Shown: positions 39,398-53,700 of the stretch, piece by piece
Numbering within the stretch: position 1 is the first letter of the stretch
Layout: each line of letters opens with the position of its first letter
Assembly: GCA_012295275.1 (NCBI GenBank)
Contig: CM022672.1
Location: forward strand, 35,720,732 to 35,784,731
DNA from: Chrysomallon squamiferum
Taxonomy: Eukaryota; Mollusca; Gastropoda; Neomphalida; Peltospiridae
Reading direction: 5' to 3'
Length of the DNA: 64,000 nucleotides
Translations under genes and position numbers: made by a program
Notes under the pieces: model-generated
What the model was told of the DNA's origin: nothing
What the model saw: only the letters and a program-made list of their open reading frames with translations
The model's database searches: none

Positions 39398-42300
39398 CAC
39401 ACACACAAATACATAAAATTTGAACACACACAAATAAATCAGACTAATGAACATACACAAATACATAAAATTTGAAACAAATAAATCAGACTAATGATCT
39501 TATCACATTATTGAGGGTTTTTTTTAAGTGAAATTGAGATAATAAAATTTTTAATAAAATATAATAAATTTAATTGATTTATTTATTATGAAATCTAAAT
39601 TGATTAATTTCATTTAAATAAATATTAAAAATAAAATATTAATATCTCTTCTCAAGAAATGTATTTTGTTTTCTTGTTTTGATTTCAATTTTATTATTAT
39701 TATTTATAAATGAAATAATAAATATTAAGAACATCTATCACATTATTTATATTGTAGTTTATTTGCTGTTAATGAGAATATTCCAGACTTCAGTAAAACT
39801 AGTGAATATTCTAATCTGAGATAGGAACAAGATGGAAATACTGGACACAAACTAAAAAATAATAATAAAATAAAATAAATAAATAAATAAAATCTAACCT
39901 AAGTGACTGATCTTTCTTCTTACACTTTGAGTCAACTTGCTTTTAACACTGTGCTCAGTTTTTGGAAAAGGCTGTAAAAAAATAAAATAAAAATAGAAAT
40001 GAAGGTAATGTATTCAAATTATAATCCCTTTTATTTTTATTTTTTATTTTTTTTAAATAATATTTATATTTAATAATCACACCTCAGTAGTTTAACACAG
40101 TACTTTATGAAAATACAAAGCCACTGCATTTGATTTTCTTTCTTTGGAACAAATTAATAATGAGAAAGTTTCAAAGTAGCATTAAAATAAAACAAATTTG
40201 AATTCAGATCTAATAACACTTCCAAAGACAAAAAAAATAAACCTGTAAAAATTAAAAATAATAATTATGTATTGTATGTTTAAAAAATAAAATAATAATA
40301 ATAGTGAAATAAAAATAAAATAAAAACTGAAATCATTATAAAAATATAATAATAAAAATAAATTTATAAATAAATAAATAAATAAGAACAACAGCAATAA
40401 TGATAAAGGTATTTGCAATAAAATTATTAAAAACTACTACTACTGCTACTATAACTACTACTTCTAATAATGACAACAACAAGACATATGAATTAGAAAA
40501 AAATCCTATAGCCATGCTTGCTAGGCTCTTTTATTATTTAGATATGCAGGAAATAAAACAATCTCTGATTAACTTATCTGTCCACAATGAAGTCTTGTCA
40601 CCCTGCAGTTCCATAACAAAAAACACTTTTATCATGTGTGCATGTATCACTGAATTATTTACAAATGCAAAACCTTTTTGACAAGCAAAGCCCCTGTCAT
40701 ATACAGTAAACAGATTTTATAGTTTAACATGTTTTAGAGTTGTTGTTTTTTTTTTTTTTTTTGCATCTGTATGAAAACTTTCCTATGAGAACTATGTTTC
40801 CTAAAATAGAATAAAAAAAATAGTAAAAAAAAAATAAAAATAAAATAATAATAATAAAATAAAAACTTTTTGGACTTAGGTGAAATAAAATATCTAGAAT
40901 AAACATTTTTACTTATAGAAAAGATATGTTTTATTCAAAGCATGGTCTCAGAATAAAAAAAAAAAAAAAAAAAAAATTAAAATTGAAATAATAATAATTA
41001 TAGTATTGATAATGATGATAAATTAATAATAATTATTAAAAACCCACAAAATATTCAATAATAAGGAATGTGTATTTTTTTTTCAAAAAGCAGATTTTTG
41101 TTTCTTCTATTCTTGTTTTTCATGGTATTTTAAACAATAAAATAAAAACAATAAAATATATAAATAAATAATAATAAATTTTTTTTTTTAAATAATTGAA
41201 ATGGACACTGACACAGGTTAAACGACTAAGATGTTTGCAATACACCTGTACGAGTGTTTTGCACTGACACAGGTTAAACGACTAAGATGTTTGCAATACA
41301 CCTGTACAAGTGTTTTGCACTGACACAGGTTAAACTGCTAAGATGTTTGCAATAAGATAGGTTAAACTGCTAAGATATTTGCAATACACCTGTACAAGTG
41401 TTTTTCTCACTTTTCTAATTTCTGTTAGATAAATAAAATCTTTTCCAATGCACAAAATTATTTTTCCTTTTCTTGGATAAACTTCTTTTTAACTCAGTGA
41501 GTGTTGCCATTATATTTTTTCTTCGCCAATATCATGTACAGAACAAATATTATATTCTTTTTTATATAATCTTTCTTTTCTATGGTTGTACAATTACAGA
41601 ATTAAATTAAATTTACTTATTTTTATAAAATGGACTCAAGTTTTCCAGAAAATTTGTTTTTCATTCTATTTGAGTGATCCATGTTAAAAATGTTCAACAA
41701 AAAAAAAAAAAAAAAAAAAAAACGAGTATTTAGATAACAGAAATTTTATAACTTTTCATGCTGCATTTGATTTATTACTATGTACAAATGACTTTCAGCA
41801 CAAAGAAAAAACGAGAATTAAAAAAACAAAATAAAGTAACAATGGTTCTAAGCAATGCACCAACGAATCTAAACAACTAAAGAGTATGAACAGAACTTTA
41901 ATAATAGATTCAAGAAAAGTAAAATGATATTTAAGGATTATATTTGTTTTTTAATTCTGTTCTGCCTATTTAATATGTTTGACTGAACAATGTTTTATTT
42001 TTAATTTTTATTATTATTATTTTTTTAAACTTTTGTTTTGGAAATGAGTATGTGTGAAGTCATAACTAAAAAAAAAAGGATTAAAGTTATCTGACGTCTT
42101 TACAAGTGTAAACATCAAAAATTTCACATTAATGTTGATTTTGTACTCCACCTTTTAACCTATCTATCCTGTATTATATTAACTTAAATAATAATAATAA
42201 TAATAATATTAGTAACAAAATAAAAATAAAATAATAATAATAGTAACATAATAATAATAATAATAATAATAGTAACAAAAAATAATTTAAAAAGTAAATT

Positions 42301-43518
42301 AAAAATTAAAAAAAAAAATAAATAAACAAAAAAAACAACAACACAAAAACAAATTGAAATGAACTTAAATAACTTTGACTCAGGTTAAATTTCTGAGATA
42401 ACTGCAATGCACCTGTATGACTTTGACAGACCATAAATCACCAAAATAACTGAAATATGTTTAAATTCAGTTTGGCATAAACCAGCAACTATTTGAAAGT
42501 ACAAAAACATTCATAACAACATATATGTTCATATAATCAGTTAGAGAAACAACAAAAAGGGTGCTAAACTAAATCTGAATGTATCACTATGACAACATAC
42601 TGGACAGAAAAAAAAAATCTGCTGGTCACTCTGTGATCATTTATATGAATAAAGATATTAGCAATCAGTAAATTTTCAAGAAGAAACAAAAACAACAACA
42701 AGAACATTAATACAGATATTTATATGGCTTTCAGAAAACAGCTTTAGAAGTATCTGATAAAATTAATATAATTTGGTTTATTACTTTCCATTGCTTATAT
42801 TAACATATGATGACCATGAATACTTAAAGTTAGCAAGTCATCATATCTTGTCAGTATTTACAGTGAATACTTAAAGTTAGCAAGTCATCATATCTTGTCA
42901 GTATTTACAGTGAATACTTAAAGTTAGCAAGTCATCATATCTTGTCAGTATTTACAGTGAATATGTGTGTGTGTCATATCTTGTCAGTATTTAACAAATA
43001 CTTAAAGTTTTGATGTACATTTTTTACAGTGTATGACATCAAAAAACAAATATATTCAAGAGTTTTTGAGAAATAAAATTCATTTAAAACATTTAAACTT
43101 CATTTAATATTTTGTATTTTAAAATTGTAGGACAAAAGAAATAAACTTTTTAATATCTTAAATTGTCAGCCTCATGCTGCTCAGACCCAGTGGCAAATTT
43201 TACAAGTCAAAAATATGTGTAAAAGTCTTATATTTAAAAGGACTTAAAAGTTACTTTGTGAGTTTTTACAAGTCAAAACACACACACACACATCTGTACA
43301 CACACACACACACACACACACTACAATGTATAAAATCTTAGTCAAACAATGTGGAAAATTCAGAAGTCTGAATTACCTGTGTCAGATAAGCAGTCTAGTA
43401 AATAAACTATACCATTACTACTAATTCTACTACTATACTCATAGTAACAATAGAAGTAGTGGTGATGGTAGTAATGGTAGTAGGTAGTAGCAGCAGCATC
43501 AACAGCAGTAGTATATTT

Positions 43519-43554
<36 letters not shown>

Positions 43555-44721
43555 GTACATTCTTAAACTGAAAACAAAAAAGAGAAAAATAAAATATCAT
43601 TTGTAAATATTTAGCATCATCAAAATATAAATATATTTATATATAGGATATTACAGGAACAACAGCCACAATAACAATAATTAAGAACAACAACAACAAC
43701 AACAACAAAATAACTTACACATAATTCACACTGTACAAAATATATTCTTAAGATCCACTCACACAAATGGAATGTCTCCAAACACACTTTATTTACTTGT
43801 AACAGTTTTAATTACACACTTAAGAAGGATTATTTTATGTGTACTGACCTCATAAACTGGCTGCTTACAAATACAAAAATTCCAAGACCAAAGTATGAAA
43901 AGTAGTCAGTAATCCACGATAATGTTATAGACAGATATACAAAGATTTGGCTTTACCCAACTATGCCTTGAAAATATATTTCAAAGCTCGTGGAAAATAA
44001 TTCTTTATAAATAAACAACGACTCTATTACTAATAATTGTTATTATTATTATTTTTGGATGCTATGAAAACAAAATTGCTAATTAAATCATTTTAAACAG
44101 GTATATAGAAATCCTTGCAAATTTGCACTCACCTGTTTCCTTGACTTGCCAATAGGATCCCACACCCAAGTACAGGTGTGTTCTGAAGAAACAAAGTTAT
44201 ATCAATCATTAGTATCAATAATAACACAGCAAGTAACATCAAAATTTAGACAAGTAGTAAAGGTACTAATCTTATCTGTAGTAGGTGAATAGTGTAACAA
44301 AATGTTATTATTAGCATATTTATATTTTTGTTCATAATTATTTAATTACTAATATAATTTATACAATAAAAAGTAAATTTTCTTATATGTGACTTTAATA
44401 ATTATGAATAAGCTCTTATATAAATATTAGCATAATTATTAAATTGATTAATATCTTTAAAAATATTTATACTATCAGTAATAACACTGACATTGATTAT
44501 TATTATTATTTTGTTTCAGTATAATATAAGTAGTCAAGTGGACAGAATAATCAAAACAACAAATTGCTTAATTTAAGTAGTAGTAACATTATAAGTAGTA
44601 ATATTCCAGCTGAATATTCTAATACCAGTACAGATACCCTTTACCATTACATGCAGTGTAAATTACTTTGTTTTGTTTAAAATATATCACATCCTGTTTT
44701 CTTTCTCTCTCTCTCCACACC

Positions 44722-44759
<38 letters not shown>

Positions 44760-47700
44760 CTGATACAGACAGATAAGTTTATTATAAATTTATAATCTTA
44801 AATCAAAGATTTATCTTCAGACCAATTTCTTTTTGAGTCTTCTATGAAGCACCTATGGAAATAGTTAAATGAAGACCCACAATGTTTTTTTTTTTATTGA
44901 AGATGTTTTATTGAAATTTTTTACATTCTTCTACAGAAAGGTAGCAATGGATAAAACAAAAATTACATTCAGGCAACGAATTTATTTATAATATCAAGAT
45001 GAATAATCTGATTATTATGCAATCATTTTCATCATTTTTAGCTATGTTAGTTTTGAATTTTTTTTATTGTTATTGTTATTGTTATTATTATTATTATTCT
45101 ATTCTTACCCCATATTCCAAAATTAATTAGTTTATAGCAGTAATAAAGAAACAAACTTGAATATAAACATGAAACAATTATATATATGTATATATGGTGT
45201 ATGTGGCAAGCATGTCATTTGAGTATAGCAGATATGGAAATATCACAAATAGTTTTGTTGTGTGCAGAGGGAATTAATATATAAGAATGGGATTATCTAC
45301 ATTTAGTATTATCTACAGCAGAGAGGTAAACACTACAAGAATGAGTTCATAGTGATACACTTATTTGTAACTTGAGTTAACTTGAGTAACATGAGTAACA
45401 TTTGTACCTACATCAGTATTAACAAACCCAGCAGAGAGGTAAACACTACAAGAATGAGTTCATAGTGATACACTTATTTGTAACTTGAGTTAACTTGAGT
45501 AACATTTATACCTACATCAGTATTAACAAATGTAGAAATATAGTAATAATGCCAAAAGAAAATATATAAATATGCCAATATCATTATTACTGAATATTTC
45601 AACATAAATTAATACCAATACTCTTAATAAATATTTTTCTACCGTAATTTTAACTTTAAGCATTTCAGGCAATTATTTTTCTAGGTTACAGATATAATGT
45701 CAACTATCCACATAAACATTCACTGCACATTTTACTATGTAGAAAGTTCTGTTTTCATTTTTCTATTAGGGATTACAGCAAAAAATTATGATGATTTTAT
45801 TGTTCCCAATGTATATTTTATGATATAGAAAAAACACTGAAAGATTAATATATTTTTATAAAATTACTTGAAATCACATGTTCCTATGAATATGAATGGT
45901 TATAGCCATTTCACAGATACCTACATCAGTGAAACAGAGAGAGAGAGAGACAGAGAGTAATAATAAAAAAATAAAGAAGAAATATCTGATAGCCATTTTT
46001 AATTCACAAATATCAATATTAATCTAACTAGAAAATTTCATAAGATGGGTTCTATTATTAATACTAGCAATTAATTTAATCATATCAGTATTAATACAAC
46101 TTAAGCATTTCCTATTTTAAGATTTATTATTATTAATGATAGTATATGTACTAATGTCAGCCATAACTTTACTGAACTTCTTATATTTAACAATATTTTT
46201 ACTATTAACATCAGTGAGACTACACTACTAATGAAATCTGCCAATATAAATACTAACAAATTTAAATTTACTAAACATATAATTATTAACAGAAGTAGTA
46301 TATCAGTGCAAATCTGATAACATTATAAAGTTACTATTAGTATTAGCAAAAGTATAAATTTACTAAAAATATCAGTATCCATTTCCTAATAATATCAATA
46401 TTAACAAAAATACAAATTTACTAACACTATTAACACGAGTACAAATTTGCTAATAATATTACTTATTAAGAAAATATTAAAACAGTATTAGTATAAGAAT
46501 TAACAAAAGCATAAATTTACTACAAATATGATTATTAACACAAGTAATTTTCTAATGTCAGTATTAACTGTATAAATTTACAAAAAATATCATTATTAAC
46601 AAAGGTATAAATATGATAATAATATCAGTATTACAAGAAGTTCTATAACACTATATTGATGATATACATACAAACACACTGTATTGTAAATTTAAAAACA
46701 CATCACACACACACACACACTGTATAGTAAATTCAAAAATATATTACACAAGTGTATTCTAAATTTAAAAATATATCAACACACATTGTATTGTAAGTTT
46801 AAAAATAAATCACACATACACTATAATGTAAATTTAAAAACACACAACACACCTATACAGACTGTATTGTAAATGTAAAACACATACTATGCTGTATTCT
46901 AATCTGATCAGAACTTTCTTATTTTATCTAAACACAAATAAACTATACTGTGATAAAATTTTCAACACAGCAGTATTATCAGTAAAACAAAATATTCATG
47001 TAGATATTGTTTAAATATTAATCTCAGTTCTTTGATAAAGTTTTTATTTCATTTGTCCATAGCAGTACTGGTATAAGCAAATTTACTGTGTCAAATGTTT
47101 ATACTAATCAGTACTGTAACAACATATCATTTCTAAAAACCAACATTAAAAAAAAAAATTTAAATTTATTATTTTTGCACAAAAATGAATTTTTTCTAAA
47201 TTTACTCAACAAACAATACATGTGCTATATTATCATCAAAAACCTGATTTAAAGTACTGAAGATTTTGTTTCTACATATTATTCAGAAAAATACATGTTT
47301 TATTGTCTGGATGCTTAGGAATATAAGTACAAGTTATTCTGAAAACAGTGTGTGTGTGTGTGTGTGCGCGTGCATGTGCATGCATGTATGTATGTATGTA
47401 TGTATGTATGTATGTATGTATGTATGTATGTATGTATGTATGTATGTACTGCTCAATGTCAAATTCATTTTGTTCCTGTTATTGTAGAAAGAAAGAAAAA
47501 AAGAAAAGAATTATAAACCAACACACAGAGAAACAGAGACACAATGTATTCCAGTATTACATATTTTTAACAGTTTTGTTTTCTATAAATAATTTAATAA
47601 CTGAGTGAGTAATTCTTCATTTGTTTCTGACAACTGAATAGCAGTACTCAATAAACTTATATATAAAAAAAAATTAACAAAATAATTTTAATAAAACAAT

Positions 47701-50700
47701 TCTATCTAAAAGGAAATTATCAAAACAGTACTGTTAAATGACTGACTTAGTATGATACTGCTCTCAAGAAAAACATTTTCTTTAATATATTTTTTGTGAT
47801 GTTTCAGAGAACACCAAACATTCATTTTCAGTGCTGTTTTGAAAGTAAAAGAAAACAACTTATATTTCTAAGTATCTACAATACATTGTGAAAAGAAATT
47901 AACAGTAAAATACACATATTTAAAAACAGAACATAAATAAATTTACTGCCAAAATTAGGTTAAAAACAAAACAAAAAAAAGAGAACAGAAAGAAACCCAT
48001 ACACATATGCACACACAGACTGAATATATAAAAACACTATATTACTACCAGTCATTAAAAAGAAAGCACACACACACACACACACACACACACTATTTCA
48101 ATATTTTCTAAACATGCAATACTCACATTATTAACTATCAGTGGGTATTAAATTTATCCATGTTACTATGTAAATTGCTTTTCCACACTTGAACTGTTCA
48201 CAGAGTAGATCTGCACAACACTACTGTCACAGAACTCAACATGCACACAAAAGTAGTAGAAGCATGTCTGTACAGGCACACATACACCTTCTCTGACTTA
48301 AACATACATAAGTAATATATATATCCAAGTCCATAAAATACTATATGTATACGTATGTGTGTATGTGCTATATTATTATAAACTGAAACGCAAACCCTGA
48401 TTTAAACACACACATTCACATGCACACTCACACACTTGAATGTATATGTTGTATAATTATCATAAACCTGATTCAAGCTTTAGCTGTTCAGCTTCAGTGA
48501 ATCTATTAAATTATTCTTTTTAATTTGAATTATCAAAAGAACAAATAATAGTAATATTAAAATAAAATAAAATATTTTTGTTATCAGTACTTATAAATAG
48601 TCTGAAACACCAAACAACTCTTGCTAGTTTTAATTCTTTTCGAAGTAATAAATTCTATTATAAACTCTTGCTAGTTTTAATTCTTTTCGAAGTAATAAAT
48701 TCTATTACAAACTCTTGCTAGTTTTAATTCAGTTCGAAGTAATAAATTCTATTACAAACTCTTGCTAGTTTTAATTCTTTTCGAAGTAATAAATTCTATT
48801 ACAAACTCTTGCTAGTTTTAATTCAGTTCGAAGTAATAAATTCTATTACAAACTCTTGCTAGTTTTAATTCTTTTTTAAGTAATAAATTCTATTACAAAT
48901 TCTTCTCTATTAATGTGTTCTTGCAGATTTCTTTTTCTTCTTTATACCTTTTATCATTATCACCACTACCATTACCAGAATTATTATTATCATTATCCAT
49001 TATTATCATGACCATCATTATCATCAACATCATCATCATTGTCATTATAATTATCATTATTATTATTCAGTGCCACAACAGTTATTTCTTGTTTCAGCCA
49101 TGTTTGAGTTATCAAAATATCAGGAATGTGCTGTCCTGTGTTTGAGAAGGTACGAATAAATAAAATAGTCCTTTGCTATTATTTTTATTTTTCTATGGTT
49201 AATATCAATATGTATGTGTGTGTTTCATACAAGCAGAGTGTGTCATTAAGAAAAACACTTCATACTTCTCTTAAGAGGTATGCTGGATTATTCTATATAT
49301 AAATAATTTCTTTTTTTTAAATGCAAACTCCTTTTACTGATAACTTGAACATAAACACTCAAACAGTATAGGCAGTTTTCTTTATTCATTTTTAAAAGTA
49401 AAAAAAGTATAAAAATAGCAAACTGTCAATTGAGAGTAATTATCAAATTATAAATGCTTACACAACACACACAAATAGCCAACATGTTTTTATAGATAGG
49501 CTATTACCTGAAAGTACACCCATTATAAATGAATAGTGATTGTTCTCATTTGTGGCAAGTTTTCAATGGAATTATCAGATAAAAATAAAAACGTGCCACC
49601 CAGCCAAATACATGTTATAAAAGAAATATCGGGAATCGGCATAATTGGTGAAGGGATGATACAGAAAATATTCACACTTTGAACAATGTTCAAATTACTT
49701 GTTTGTCAAAAATACTTCTATAAATAATTGAATCAAATGCATTAACTATTAACAAGTTTATTTTACTGCTATTAAATAAAATCAAAGCCTCTGTTTAATT
49801 TATTATACAAAATGAAATTCACTAAATAAATGGGGGTGGGGGTGGACATCTTTTACAGTACGTAGCGAAACCTTTGATTTTAATTATTAACAATCTCATG
49901 TCCATCATCTTCATGGTCAAAGAATGTGATCTATCCCAGGATGCAATATTATGCAACACGCCACACCCATTTTGCTTCCCTAGCCCTAATGAAGCAGAGT
50001 CTGTTTCAAGTTCTGAAATTTGTTCTGTATAAAACAAAGTTTGGGGAATCTGCCCTTGCACTGTTGTAAGAATATTATTTATTCTAATGTATTTAAATTT
50101 CATTATGAACTTACTTATTTTTATAATTCATTGTTCTTTTTTCACTAGTCCACATTTCAAAGTATTTGGTGTCAACCTTGAGAATTGTTTGGAATGTGGG
50201 TTCATAATAAATGAAAAAAAAAAAAAAAAAAAAAAAAAGAAATAAGAAATGTAATAATAAAGAGAAATTAAGAAAGAGGTTTTTTTCAAGAACTCATGAA
50301 AGAAGAAATATGTTTTAAAATCTGGAATGACATGAACACAAGCAGTTAACCAAATCTTTATCTTCAGAACACAGCCATGTAACATAATGCTATTCAGATG
50401 TGTAACATAATGCTATACAGACGTGTAACATGCTATGCAGACATGTAACATAATGCTACAGATGTGTAACAATGCTACAGACATGTAACATAATGCTATA
50501 CAGACATGTAACAGAATGCTATACAGCCATGTAACATAATGCTATACAGATGTGTAACAGAATGCTATTCAGACATGTAACAGAATGCTATACAGATGTG
50601 TAACAGAATGCTATACAGCCATGTAACATAATGCTATACAGATGTGTAACATAATGCTATTCAGACATGTAACATAATTTCTATACAGATGTGTAACAGA

Positions 50701-53700
50701 ATGCTATACAGCCATGTAACATAATGCTATACAGACATGTAACAGAATGCTATCAGATGTGTAACATAATGCTATACAGACGTGTAACAGAATGCTATAG
50801 AATGCATAATACTGACATGTAACAAATGCTATACAGACGTGTAACATAATGCTATACAGATAAATGCTATTCAGACATGTAACATAATGCTATACAGACA
50901 TGTAACAAATTGCTATACAGACGTGTAACATAATGCTATACAGATGTTACCTCTGTAAGAGTATTTGGTAATGGAAACTAATGAGAATAAAAATTAAAAC
51001 TATCATGATTAGAAAAATTTCTTACTGTCAGATTCTAGTCTATTTCAAAAAGTACAAAAAGATTAGAAGAGTTAATTTTACTCCCTGACTCTACTAATAA
51101 ATGAACACTGACACAGACTAGGTGTAGAAATCCTGTCTAATTAAAAAATGAAAAAAGGAAGGAATTGTACTAACATGCACAAAATAACAATGACACAAAC
51201 GTCAAGCCAATATTCAACATATCAAAAAACAACAAGCTATAATTACAGTAAACTTATCCTAGCCTACAAATTCCCTTGTGAAAATGTAACCCTTCACATT
51301 AAATCCTTTGAAAAAAATAAATAAAAATAAAGACATAAAATGTCTTATTTATGTATTTTTAGGTGAACTGCTTTTACCACCCTAATTTAATTTCACCTTT
51401 AAATCGACCAAGAAGATTTGAAATCAAATACAGCTTTAACAAAAATGTCATTATTTGGTGTAAAGGCAAACATTGACAAGGACATAAAGCTTGGAAGTCT
51501 GTGAAAGGAAGACCAGTTGGCAACTAGCCTGCTTATCAAACTGTTGTGAATTCTTCACTCAGAACAGTAAATATGTATATATATCAGTGGCAAGACGCCA
51601 ATATTCACTTCAGATAATGGTACAAGTGATAAAAGCAGTGACTATTCATGGTGTACATTTTCCCCACAATGAATGAAAAAAAATCAAGATCTTTCTTTTT
51701 TCCTTTTTAATTTTATTTCTAGTTATACAGTTTTCCTATTGATCATTTCTGGTTTAGATATGTGTTATTTTTCTCATCATTATTTTAGATGTTGTGTGAT
51801 CTTATATGTGGCAAAGTGGCTTGTCATTAAAAGAAAATATATTTTCAAAACAGAGGGAAAAAAATATAAGATTTGAAAAAAATAAATAAATAACAATAAT
51901 AAATATAATAATTATAACAGTAGTAGTAGTAGTAGTAGTAATAATATATTCACACCGACTTAACACAAATTATAAAAGATAGGAACCGTTTCAGCCAACT
52001 CATTTCAAATATGACTCCTTGATAATATACTATCCTTCTCTCTCTCTCTCTGGATGGGTATGTGTGTACTTTCTTAAAAAGAGATTCACTTTAGTTCAGC
52101 AGCTAGAATTGTATTCAGTTATAATATCATGTCTGATGCCTGCACTCTCATACTAACTCTGAAATGATTGGTGTCAAACTGAGTTTCCATGAAGTCAGCC
52201 AGTCATAAGATGTTTTGAAGTCAGCCAGTCATAAGATGTTTTCAAGTCGGTCAGTCATAAGATGTTTTGAAGTCAGCCAGTCATAAGATGTTTTGAAGTC
52301 ATCAGTCATAAGATATTTTCAAGTCGGTCAGTCATAAGATGTTTTGAAGTCAGTCAGTCATAAGATGTTTTGAAGTCGGTCAGTCATAAGATGTTTTCAA
52401 GTCAGTCAGTCATAAGATGTTTTCAAGTCAGCCAGTCATAAGATGTTTTCAAGTCGGCCAGTCATAAGATGTTTTCAAGTCGGTCAGTCATAAGATGTTT
52501 TCAAGTCGGCCAGTCATAAGATGTTTTCAAGTCGGCCAGTCATAAGATGTTTTCAAGTCGGTCCAGTCATAAGATGTTTTCAAGTCAGCCAGTCATAAGA
52601 TGTTTTCAAGTCAGCCAGTCATAAGATGTTTTCAAGTCGGTCAGTCATAAGATGTTTTCAAGTCAGCTACTCCAGGCTGCTTTTAACTGAAGAGCTTTTT
52701 CTCTTGAAATTCTGTTTTAAATTTGCCAACTGTTTTCTGAAATCCCAAATACTGGTTTCTTACAACTGCTGGTTATTGCCACTTTGTTTTAGAATGCAGG
52801 TACAGTCAGGCATCCTATCTTGAATTACAGTGCTGAATATTCCAGTTTATGCTGTCAGTTACTTTCATTGAAAGTTTGGTACATTCCTTTTTTTCCTTTT
52901 TTTTTTTTTTTCAGCCATTACGAATTCAGAAAAACAAACATTTTTGACACTAAATCTAAATGTGTGAATTCACTTAGCTATCAATACACACTAATAACAA
53001 TAACATTCATCTAGTAATTACAAGAAATATGGGATTATTGTTTATTAAGCTTTCAAAGAAGTGCAAATGTTTCATCTTACACAGAAACCTAATTGTGTGT
53101 GAACTGCTGTTATTGTTTATGAAGTGACTATATTTGTGTAACAGGCAGACAAAGCTAATTACTTGTTTGTTCTGGAATCTGAATAAACAGCATCTACATT
53201 AGTTTTGTTTGTAATAGATTAATGATAACTGGACAGTATTTTGAAATTGTTTCAGTGTACATAGAAATCTGAATCAGTCAGATGAGAGTTTGACAGAGTC
53301 CAATATATATGTGTGTGTGTGTGTGTGTGTTTATGTATGTATGTATATATTTATATATGTATATATTGTACACATGCATGGACACACATACACACACTCA
53401 CTCAGTGGCTTCAAATGTTAGATTTTTTTCAGGCTTATTGGATACCTTGGATTTATTCAGGAAAGTTAGGTCACCAAGGAAAACATTTACTTGAAAGTAG
53501 AGGCACACAAAAAAAAATTATGTAGGTTTTTTTTTTTTTTTTCAAACTAATGCTGTGCAAGCTAACATGAATTTACGCAATTATGTAAAATTAAAAGTTT
53601 ATGGACAAACTAAATAATGCACATGTAAGTATACTGATGTTCCTGAAACTAACCTCATCAAAAGTCTTGTTTTTTTCCCTTCTTGTACACATTATTCTTC

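Noticed and set aside
48915-49145. Isoleucine-rich plus-strand frame
   Set aside because: Translation of an ATT/ATC microsatellite.
53309-53525. Cysteine/valine-rich short frames
   Set aside because: Translation of GT microsatellite.
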